Of a stretch of 5,954 nt of DNA, positions 1-4,995 are shown one piece after another; the stretch's first letter is position 1, and each line of letters starts with the position of its first letter. Both the position numbers and the translations under genes were made by a program. The stretch comes from Oceanospirillaceae bacterium (lineage in GTDB: Bacteria; Pseudomonadota; Gammaproteobacteria; Pseudomonadales; Balneatricaceae): the NCBI GenBank assembly GCA_003521845.1, contig DPHB01000008.1, positions 1-5,954 of the forward strand, in the 5' to 3' direction. The notes beneath the pieces are model-generated. The model was not told the DNA's origin, did no database searches, and was given only the letters and a program-made list of their open reading frames with translations.

Positions 1-281
1 TGTTGTTGCTGCGCGCGTGCAAGCATGAATATGGCCTAAATTGCATCAATAAAATGTAGAGCTTGTATTTTAGCAGGCAAAGCATGGTAACAGATTAAAT
101 TTTTGCCTTTTTCTGTCTGGCTTCAGAATGACGCAGTGCCAAGCACTGGCTGGTCAAAGTTTGGTAGCAAAAACATCAAACTAGTGACAAGGGTCAAGGT
201 TCTGTTTTCCATTACGCCTTACTCTATACCAGTGCATCCATTGCACTACTCTCAATGTTGTCTCTTGCGGACTTCCTATTG
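1..281. other. Leader/intergenic region without a supported gene
   Basis: No reading frame of convincing length or protein-like content is seen on either strand. The + frame starting at base 3 is open until a TAG at 57-59 and could be the tail of an upstream gene, but 18 codons are too few to judge. Small inverted repeats occur: AGTGC at 135-139 with GCACT at 143-147, and AGTGCA at 231-236 with TGCACT at 242-247. A weak sigma70-like pair is TTGCAT (41-46) and TGTATT (64-69), 17 bases apart. Because the region ends in a strong terminator, it may encode a small RNA or an hemN leader. No known RNA family was recognised. Confidence 0.5.
231..247. repeat. Short perfect inverted repeat in the hemN leader
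   Basis: AGTGCA (231-236) and TGCACT (242-247) are perfect complements around a 5-base loop. It could be the last hairpin before the terminator in a leader or small RNA, or a protein-binding site. A 6-bp inverted repeat can arise by chance, so the functional reading is weak. Confidence 0.3.
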
Positions 282-314
282 GCCCCCTTGGCTGACGCGA
301 AGGGGGCTTTTTTT
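282..314 (+). terminator. Intrinsic terminator just upstream of hemN
   Basis: GCCCCCTT (282-289) pairs perfectly with AAGGGGGC (300-307) across a 10-base loop, and seven T residues follow (308-314). This is a textbook rho-independent terminator on the + strand. It ends 25 bases before the hemN ATG at 340. It either closes an upstream transcript (gene outside the window or an unrecognised small RNA in 1-281) or acts as a transcription attenuator for hemN itself. Confidence 0.88.
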
Positions 315-317
315 AAA
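288..317 (+). promoter_or_regulatory. Possible hemN promoter overlapping the terminator
   Basis: TTGGCT (288-293) matches the -35 consensus at 4 of 6 positions. TTTAAA (312-317) matches the -10 consensus at 4 of 6, and the spacer is 18 bases. A transcript would start near 324, leaving a very short leader that still contains the TAAGG ribosome site at 327-331. This would let hemN be expressed despite the terminator, and it would require translation from 340 rather than 319. Both boxes lie in the terminator stem and T-tract, so they may match by chance. Confidence 0.28.
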
Positions 318-326
318 TATGGTTGC

Positions 327-331
327 TAAGG
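327..331 (+). promoter_or_regulatory. Ribosome binding site that decides the hemN start
   Basis: TAAGG lies 8 bases before the ATG at 340, a good Shine-Dalgarno match and spacing. The alternative in-frame ATG at 319 is preceded only by the G-rich terminator stem (AGGGGG, 301-306, spacing 12), which would be paired in RNA. This favours 340. Confidence 0.6.
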
Positions 332-339
332 TTAAGCAT

Positions 340-1698
340 ATGCAAGCTGCTCAGGTCTCTCCACAACTTATTGAAAAATATGGTTTAGCAGGGCCACGCT
401 ATACTTCTTATCCAAGTGCTTTGCACTTTGCTGATGACTTTCAAGAAACGCAGTTTCTACAGGACCTTAAGTCCCAGCAAGAGCCGATCTCAGTTTATAT
501 TCACCTGCCATTTTGTCGCACCATGTGTTGGTTTTGTGGTTGCAATAAAATTGTTACTCGCAAGCAAGATAAAGCTGATAGATACCTTGATTATTTGGCC
601 AAAGAAATGCTGCTTTGGCGGGCCCAGTTAACGGATGTGAAGGTGGGCCAAGTGCACTTTGGTGGTGGTACCCCTAATTTTTTTAATGTTCAACAAATAG
701 ACCGTTTAAACGCCTTGCTACGTTGCTATTTGCCATTGACGCCAGAGGTGCAAATCAGCGTCGAGCTATCGCCAGATGTCCTTACCGAAGACCAAGTATG
801 GGCTTTTTCTCGCCTAGGTGCCAAGCGCGCGTCTATTGGTATTCAAGATACTAGTCCTATGGTGCAAGAAGCGGTCAATCGCCCCCAACCAATGCACTGC
901 AATGTTGATGCTGTACGCTGGCTACGCGCCGCAGGCTTTACCTCCATTAATGTAGATTTGATTTATGGCTTGCCGCATCAAGACCGCGCAAGCTTTCGGC
1001 AAACCATACAAGACGTGCTGGCATTAGAACCTGACCGTTTTGCCTTGTTCAACTATGCACATGTACCTTGGTTGAAACCGACACAAAAGGTGTTTGCTAG
1101 TGATATTTTTCCTAACCCTATGGATAAACTAGAAATATTCCAAGACAGCCGGGAAACCTTAGAAGCGGCTGGCTATACCTTTATTGGTTTGGATCACTTT
1201 GCCCAGCACGATGACGAGCTCGCCAAGGCTTGGAACAACGGCAAGTTGCAACGTGATTTTCAAGGCTATAGCGTTACTGAATCCGCGGCCATCTTGGGCA
1301 TTGGTTTGTCTTCGGTTTCTCAGAGCCCTAAGGCTTACCGTCAAAATTTCAAGCAGTTAGAAGACTACGAAGCCGCCTTGGATGCCGGTCAGCTACCCTT
1401 AGCAAAAGGCCTGGCTCTGACTGAGGATGACGGTATTCGTCGTACGGTCATTAACCGTTTGATGTGCCAGTTAAAATTGGATTTTGCCAACCTTAGTGAT
1501 GAGTTAGGTATTGATTTTGCTGACTATTTTAAAACCTCTTTGGTCGACATGCAGGAGCTGGTTACAGACGGTTTTGTGGCAATGACCGATACGGGTTTGG
1601 TGGTCACTAAAATGGGCCGCTTCTTCCTACGTAACATCGCCATGCAGTTTGATGCTTATCGTGAGCGCCAGGTTGGGCGTTGTTCGCAAACTTTGTAG
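340..1698 (+). CDS. hemN: Oxygen-independent coproporphyrinogen III oxidase (HemN)
   Basis: This radical-SAM enzyme oxidatively decarboxylates two propionates of coproporphyrinogen III to give protoporphyrinogen IX, the oxygen-free route in cytoplasmic heme synthesis. The 452-residue protein matches the E. coli HemN length (457 by recall). The N-terminal KYGLAGPRYTSYP segment (13-25) is typical of true HemN. The cluster motif CRTMCWFCGC gives Cys59, Cys63 and Cys66, plus the fourth HemN-type cysteine Cys68, then NKIVTR. HemW-type paralogues lack this GCNK signature. GGGTP (108-112), the DLIYGLP segment (206-212), FNYAH and GLDHFA are further family motifs, and a C-terminal HemN domain follows. 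The start at 340 has the best ribosome site; ATG 319 would add seven residues. The open frame extends back to a TTG at 103, but that stretch crosses the terminator and is not protein-like. The usual EVDP segment reads ELSP here (142-145). Identification as HemN is firm; activity is inferred. Confidence 0.95.
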   Translation: MQAAQVSPQLIEKYGLAGPRYTSYPSALHFADDFQETQFLQDLKSQQEPISVYIHLPFCRTMCWFCGCNKIVTRKQDKADRYLDYLAKEMLLWRAQLTDVKVGQVHFGGGTPNFFNVQQIDRLNALLRCYLPLTPEVQISVELSPDVLTEDQVWAFSRLGAKRASIGIQDTSPMVQEAVNRPQPMHCNVDAVRWLRAAGFTSINVDLIYGLPHQDRASFRQTIQDVLALEPDRFALFNYAHVPWLKPTQKVFASDIFPNPMDKLEIFQDSRETLEAAGYTFIGLDHFAQHDDELAKAWNNGKLQRDFQGYSVTESAAILGIGLSSVSQSPKAYRQNFKQLEDYEAALDAGQLPLAKGLALTEDDGIRRTVINRLMCQLKLDFANLSDELGIDFADYFKTSLVDMQELVTDGFVAMTDTGLVVTKMGRFFLRNIAMQFDAYRERQVGRCSQTL

Positions 1699-1724
1699 GG
1701 GTTGGTAGGAGGCAGGGGTTGGAA

Positions 1725-1821
1725 GGGACAGGCACTTTTTACCCGCTGCGTGGGTAAAGAAGAGCCAGTCCCCGAGATATTCAAGGTACTGGCTTTTTTG
1801 CGCAGCAAAAGTGCCTGTCCC
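1725..1821 (-). repeat. Palindromic REP/MITE-like element, copy A (complete, inverted)
   Basis: The ends are a perfect 15-bp inverted repeat: GGGACAGGCACTTTT (1725-1739) and AAAAGTGCCTGTCCC (1807-1821). Inside, GCTGCG (1745-1750) pairs with CGCAGC (1801-1806), and AGCCAGT (1763-1769) pairs with ACTGGCT (1788-1794). A local hairpin of 7 bp occupies 1738-1758. The reverse complement aligns along its full length with copy B, so this copy is inverted relative to the others. It sits 26 bases after hemN and 24 bases before the Fe-S gene stop. No target-site duplication was seen. Such elements are often mobilised in trans by REP-associated (Y1) transposases, which is inference here because no transposase is in the window. 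Confidence 0.9.
1760..1799 (+). terminator. Terminator hairpin inside repeat copy A, serving hemN
   Basis: The stem AGCCAGT / ACTGGCT (1763-1769 with 1788-1794) can be extended by three pairs using a G-T wobble. It runs into six T residues (1794-1799), 60 to 100 bases after the hemN stop. Read on the - strand, the tail is only T-rich with interruptions (CTCTTCTTT), so termination of the opposing Fe-S operon would be weaker. The 18-base loop contains partly complementary CC/GG bases. Confidence 0.6.
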
Positions 1822-1845
1822 ATCATGCCACCATCAAGCCAAGCT

Positions 1846-2520
1846 TCAGCCTCTGGCAAATACCTGCATATGATACTGATGTTGAGCTTGTTCATGGCTG
1901 CCTTGGCCCTCCGGGCAGGCTAGGCGCGCTTGGCAACCTTGGGTATAGCAAGCGCTTTGTGGGTTGTCACGCACGTAGGTACGGCACTTGGCAACCTGAT
2001 ATTCACCTGGTTTGGCAAAGGCATCAACGGGGCAGGGGGTTAAGCAAGGCTTTGCGCAGTTATCACAAGGTGCTTGGTATTTATCCACATCTACAGCAGC
2101 AGGCATCGGGTTAGGCAGCAACAACGCAAAGCGGTAGCTGTGCCACAGACCATAGTGGCGGTGTAGGTGCATGCCGAGACGGCTGGTTGCTGTATCGCCG
2201 GCGGCAGCAGCCCAGCTTAAGAAGGGCCAGTAGGGCGGCCCCGTGAAAGGATACAATGCTTGCCCATCAAAGCGGTGTGCAATGTCATCGCCAAGGCGCT
2301 GGCTCCAGCGGTCTATGGGGTTTGCCGCGCCGTCCAAGTATTCTGCAGATTGGCTAAATACTGGCCAGTAGCCTTGTGCACCTTGGCCTACCAGAGCGAT
2401 AGATTGAGCCCATGGGTATTGTTCTTGCAGTTCTGCACTGAGGTGTTGTTTAGCGTCAAAGTGGCTCAATAGGGTAAGCCCGTATTGAGCGCTTACTTGG
2501 GCTAAGTTGGCAGTTTGCAT
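1846..2520 (-). CDS. Small protein with two predicted [4Fe-4S] clusters
   Basis: The 224-residue protein has eight cysteines in its C-terminal third. Cys152, 155, 159 and 163 form C-x2-C-x3-C-x3-CP. Cys179, 191, 196 and 202 form C-x11-C-x4-C-x5-CP. This spacing and the CP endings recall the dicluster ferredoxin part of epoxyqueuosine reductase (QueG) and related enzymes. A segment at 86-137 (ending YGLWHSYRFALLLPNP) also resembles the stretch that precedes the clusters in that superfamily. The protein is much shorter than QueG and shows no signal peptide or membrane segment, so a cytoplasmic electron-transfer or activase role is likely but unproven. It lies 19 bases after the HyuA-type gene on the same strand and is probably cotranscribed. 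The ATG at 2520 was chosen for gene spacing. The frame stays open upstream to 2709 inside the neighbour, but those residues are an out-of-frame shadow. The ribosome site is weak, suggesting translational coupling. Confidence 0.85.
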   Translation of the reverse strand: MQTANLAQVSAQYGLTLLSHFDAKQHLSAELQEQYPWAQSIALVGQGAQGYWPVFSQSAEYLDGAANPIDRWSQRLGDDIAHRFDGQALYPFTGPPYWPFLSWAAAAGDTATSRLGMHLHRHYGLWHSYRFALLLPNPMPAAVDVDKYQAPCDNCAKPCLTPCPVDAFAKPGEYQVAKCRTYVRDNPQSACYTQGCQARLACPEGQGSHEQAQHQYHMQVFARG

Positions 2521-2539
2521 GGTTAGGGCTCTAATCCAT

Positions 2540-4561
2540 TTACTGGTTAATCTGCACATCCAAGTTAGGCTTGCCAGAAGCAATCGCCGTGATCTTGGCT
2601 TCCACAAATAGCTCACCATCAAGCTCCGAGATAATGTGCTTGTTGTTGTGACGGATACGTACCTCGATGTTCTTGGCGCCGGCGTTGTTTGCCAACAAGG
2701 TCGCTTCATCTTTCACTAGGGCCTCGGCCTTGGCGTAGGCATCTTGCAGGTCGGTGCAGTCAAAGGGGGCTTGTTTATTGAATACGCGATAGAGGCCTTG
2801 GCTAGGCTGGGTAATGGCAATTTCGGCGCGTTGTACAACAGAGCCCATCACTGCGCCCAAAGCGTTGGCTACATGGCCGTACTTAGGCAACACTAACTCT
2901 ACGTTTAGGCTATCAGCAACACGCGGATAGTAGGTAGCAGCGGGTGCTCCTACGGCTACTAATGGGTGGCTTTGGGCAAAGTTGATACCAAACAAAGCGT
3001 CCTTGTCGTCCTTTTGGCCAGCTTTTAAAATCAGCTTGCCCATAAGCTCGGCTATATGACGTGAACGCGCTTCATTGAGCAAGTTTTCTTGGTGCAAGCC
3101 AGCTTCTAGCAAGGTCTGGCAAATAGCATCGTGCATCAAGGTGAAAACCCGTTCGGCAGGTTCTTCTGGCTTGCCTTGTTCCCAGGTACCAAAGCCATAC
3201 AAATGACGCATTTGGCGTGACCAAACTAGTGCTGCTAGTTTGGCACCTTCGGTATTCCAGTGGTCACTCTTGCCTAGTACGTGAGCCGCATCAGAAGGTG
3301 TAAAGCCAGAATAGATAGCCATGCCTTTGCGCTCTAAACGCGCCATGGCCTTGGCTAGGTCTTTGTTTTCAAAGACTAGGGTTTCTAGCTCGACGGGGCC
3401 TTCGCCCAATAGTTCCCAAGCAGCCAATTCGTGCTCGTTAAGCTGGTTCAATAGGGCTTCGTTACGTTCTAAACGGGTAATAAAACGGTTGTGGCGTGGG
3501 CTGGCCATATCACCTAGGTGGGACTTCAAACGATCTATGATATGTGGGTATTGGTTACATAACAGGCTCAACGGCACTACGCGGCGTGGCCCAAGCTTGA
3601 TATTCCCACCATTGAAGCGCACTTCACTGTCGCCGCCTAGGCCAATGGAGTATACCTTGACGGTTTCTACCATGGGCTGCCAGTCACCGACACGGGCACC
3701 TTCGCTAGCCAGTTCTGGCTGGCCGTCCGTAACAATGGCAATATCCGTCGTGGTACCACCCATATCCGAAATGATCGCATTCTTAGCGCCAGACATGGCA
3801 CAAGCACCAATAACGCTGGCCGCAGGGCCAGACAGGATGGTGGTGACAGGGTGTACTAAGGCGGTGCTGGCATTCACAATGGAGCCATCACCTTTCACAA
3901 TCATCAACGGGGCGGTAATGGCTAGCTCTTTGAGTATGGCTTCTACGGCTTCTATCAAGGCTTGAATAAAAGGAATCATACGTGCGTTAAGGCTTGCTGT
4001 CAGGGCGCGGCGCGGCGCACCTAGGCTAGTTGCTAGTTCGTGGCCACAGGTAACCGGTAGGCCCGTAAGCTCGCGTACCATTTCTTGCAGGCGGATTTCG
4101 TGGCTAGGGTTACGCACGCCAAACTGGGCGGAAACAGAAAAGGCCGATACCTTGTCTTTGTTGGCCAAGATGGCTGTTCTTGCCGTTTCTTCATCCAGAG
4201 AATTGGCTTGTTTGCCACCGGCGTCGTGGCCACCATCAACGCGCACTATTTGTTCGTCTTCAAGTATTTCACGTAGGCCACTTTTAATCACTTGAGCTTC
4301 GCTAAGGCCGGCTAACAATGCACATACTGGCGCACCATTGCCTTCAACCACAGCATTGGTGGTGAGAGTGGTGGAAAGGGAAACTAGCTCAATGTCGGCC
4401 AAACGCTGCTGGGGGATCTTGCGTAAAGACTCGCCAATACCTATGGTTAAATCATGGCGTGTAGTGAGGCTTTTGACGGCCACTAGCACGTCATTGTTGT
4501 CGTCTACTAACACCGCATCTGTGTAGGTGCCACCTGTATCAATACCTAATCGCAAGGCCAT
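2540..4561 (-). CDS. Hydantoinase/oxoprolinase family ATPase (HyuA-like)
   Basis: The 673-residue protein belongs to the HyuA branch of the ASKHA (actin/Hsp70-like) fold. Members are ATP-hydrolysing subunits that activate an amide or carbonyl group, as in N-methylhydantoinase, 5-oxoprolinase and acetophenone or acetone carboxylases. The N-terminal phosphate-1 motif is GIDTGGTYTDAVL (6-18). STTLTTNAVVEG (63-74) matches the conserved threonine-rich segment. SGPAASVIGA (244-253) and ISDMGGTTTDIAIV (264-277) form the second nucleotide-binding region, and SIGLGGDS (305-312) follows. The length is close to that of stand-alone HyuA proteins. No HyuB subunit lies beside it; the next gene encodes a two-cluster Fe-S protein. 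The ATG at 4561 begins immediately before the P-loop-like motif, and AGAGAG at 4574-4569 gives a 7-base spacing. The family is certain; the substrate cannot be read from the sequence. Confidence 0.93.
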   Translation of the reverse strand: MALRLGIDTGGTYTDAVLVDDNNDVLVAVKSLTTRHDLTIGIGESLRKIPQQRLADIELVSLSTTLTTNAVVEGNGAPVCALLAGLSEAQVIKSGLREILEDEQIVRVDGGHDAGGKQANSLDEETARTAILANKDKVSAFSVSAQFGVRNPSHEIRLQEMVRELTGLPVTCGHELATSLGAPRRALTASLNARMIPFIQALIEAVEAILKELAITAPLMIVKGDGSIVNASTALVHPVTTILSGPAASVIGACAMSGAKNAIISDMGGTTTDIAIVTDGQPELASEGARVGDWQPMVETVKVYSIGLGGDSEVRFNGGNIKLGPRRVVPLSLLCNQYPHIIDRLKSHLGDMASPRHNRFITRLERNEALLNQLNEHELAAWELLGEGPVELETLVFENKDLAKAMARLERKGMAIYSGFTPSDAAHVLGKSDHWNTEGAKLAALVWSRQMRHLYGFGTWEQGKPEEPAERVFTLMHDAICQTLLEAGLHQENLLNEARSRHIAELMGKLILKAGQKDDKDALFGINFAQSHPLVAVGAPAATYYPRVADSLNVELVLPKYGHVANALGAVMGSVVQRAEIAITQPSQGLYRVFNKQAPFDCTDLQDAYAKAEALVKDEATLLANNAGAKNIEVRIRHNNKHIISELDGELFVEAKITAIASGKPNLDVQINQ

Positions 4562-4568
4562 GGTAAAA

Positions 4569-4574
4569 CTCTCT
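4569..4574 (-). promoter_or_regulatory. Ribosome binding site of the HyuA-like gene
   Basis: On the - strand AGAGAG stands 7 bases before the ATG at 4561. It is a moderate Shine-Dalgarno match and supports that start. No in-frame upstream start was needed to complete the ATPase motif. Confidence 0.5.
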
Positions 4575-4619
4575 GTAGTTGTCTTTTTATAATGGTAATG
4601 TGCAGGCCAAAACTCGCCA

Positions 4620-4648
4620 AATTTACCTATGCACGCATGCTATAGCAA
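4620..4648 (-). promoter_or_regulatory. Candidate promoter for the HyuA-like/Fe-S operon
   Basis: Read on the - strand, TTGCTA (4648-4643) and TAAATT (4625-4620) match the sigma70 boxes at 4 of 6 positions each, with a 17-base spacer. Transcription would start near 4613, giving a leader of about 50 bases. A perfect 10-bp palindrome (4638-4647) overlaps the -35 box and could be an operator. A competing AT-rich site, TATAAA near 4590, lacks a good -35 box. Confidence 0.32.
4638..4647. promoter_or_regulatory. Perfect 10-bp palindrome, possible operator
   Basis: TGCTATAGCA is its own reverse complement and covers the proposed -35 box of the - strand operon. Repressor binding there would block that promoter. 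No regulator family was recognised, and a 10-bp palindrome may be chance. Confidence 0.25.
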
Positions 4649-4717
4649 ACTGCTGTTTTGAGTCTAGGTATTCGCGTCATTTGCAGGTTTAAAAGCGGCA
4701 TCAACGTTGCTGTAAAC

Positions 4718-4811
4718 GGGACAGGCACTTTTGCTACGCAAAAAAGCCAGTCCCTAGTGGATGGGGACTGGCTCTTGTTTATCTGCGTAGCGGATAAAAA
4801 GTGCCTGTCCC
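4718..4811 (+). repeat. Palindromic REP/MITE-like element, copy B (complete)
   Basis: The outer arms GGGACAGGCACTTTT (4718-4732) and AAAAGTGCCTGTCCC (4797-4811) are perfect complements. GCTACGCA (4733-4740) pairs with TGCGTAGC (4784-4791). AGCCAGTCCC (4745-4754) pairs with GGGACTGGCT (4764-4773) around a 9-base loop. A separate local hairpin at 4778-4798 (9 bp, one of them a wobble, with loop GTA) shares the TGCGTAGC segment, so not all helices can form as simple nested stems. On the - strand the inner hairpin is followed by six T residues and would terminate leftward transcripts coming from the dehydrogenase side. Confidence 0.92.
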
Positions 4812-4824
4812 TTGATGGTGCTGA
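4812..4824 (+). repeat. Direct repeat flanking copy B (repeated after copy C)
   Basis: TTGATGGTGCTGA follows copy B directly and recurs at 4920-4932 directly after the truncated copy C; TTTAGC follows each a few bases later. Copies B and C therefore share downstream flank, which points to a local tandem duplication of element plus flank rather than two independent insertions. Confidence 0.75.
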
Positions 4825-4862
4825 GGTTTAGCCTGGTTAGTAGTGATGAGCTAAGGTGTAAC

Positions 4863-4922
4863 GGGATAGGCACTTTTGCTACGCAAAAAAGCCAGTCCCT
4901 AGTGGGTGGGGACTGGCTCTTG
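4863..4922 (+). repeat. Palindromic element, copy C (right half lost)
   Basis: The left arm GGGATAGGCACTTTT (4863-4877) has one C-to-T change relative to the other copies. It is followed by GCTACGCA (4878-4885) and the inner hairpin AGCCAGTCCC (4890-4899) with GGGACTGGCT (4909-4918). The sequence then jumps at CTTG straight to the flank seen after copy B, so the local hairpin and the whole right arm are missing. The inner hairpin remains a possible terminator, stronger in the leftward direction (six T residues) and thus an insulator between the divergent genes. Confidence 0.85.
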
Positions 4923-4932
4923 ATGGTGCTGA
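4920..4932 (+). repeat. Direct repeat flanking copy C
   Basis: This is the second copy of TTGATGGTGCTGA, first seen at 4812-4824. It abuts the deletion junction of copy C. Confidence 0.75.
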
Positions 4933-4934
4933 AC

Positions 4935-4963
4935 TTGTGTTTAGCAGGGGCAAGCACTAGACT
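4935..4963 (+). promoter_or_regulatory. Candidate promoter for the dehydrogenase gene
   Basis: TTGTGT (4935-4940) matches the -35 consensus at 3 of 6 positions and TAGACT (4958-4963) matches the -10 at 4 of 6, with a 17-base spacer. Transcription would begin near 4970, about 26 bases before the ATG at 4996. The site lies just downstream of copy C and its flank. The matches are modest. Confidence 0.3.
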
Positions 4964-4995
4964 GCCGCTTTAGCGTTTTTAGATTGAGTTTTCAT

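Noticed and set aside
161..180. Possible Fnr/Anr box near the ATCAA at 175-179
   Set aside because: The other half-site at the required 4-base spacing reads AGCAA rather than TTGAT, so there is no dyad.
152..200. Two GGTCAA direct repeats (152-157, 192-197) 40 bases apart as regulator sites
   Set aside because: Only six to eight bases match and no known binding motif or nearby promoter supports a function.
103..318. N-terminal extension of hemN from a TTG start at 103
   Set aside because: The extra residues are not HemN-like, they cross a strong terminator, and the normal family length is reached from 340 (or 319).
2521..2709. N-terminal extension of the Fe-S protein to 2709
   Set aside because: This stretch lies inside the HyuA-like gene in another frame, has low-complexity basic/threonine content and is not needed for the family features.
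3321..3965. 214-codon open frame on the + strand
   Set aside because: It is fully antisense to the HyuA-like gene, is rich in Ser/Arg as expected for a shadow frame, and shows no recognisable motif.
4718..4922. CRISPR array or tRNA-like structure in the repeated region
   Set aside because: The repeats are long palindromes with unequal spacing and no unique spacers; no tRNA T-loop or anticodon arm pattern is present.
4984..4995. TTG start of the dehydrogenase at 4984
   Set aside because: It adds only MSFH before the Rossmann strand; the ATG at 4996 gives the usual short N-terminus of this family.
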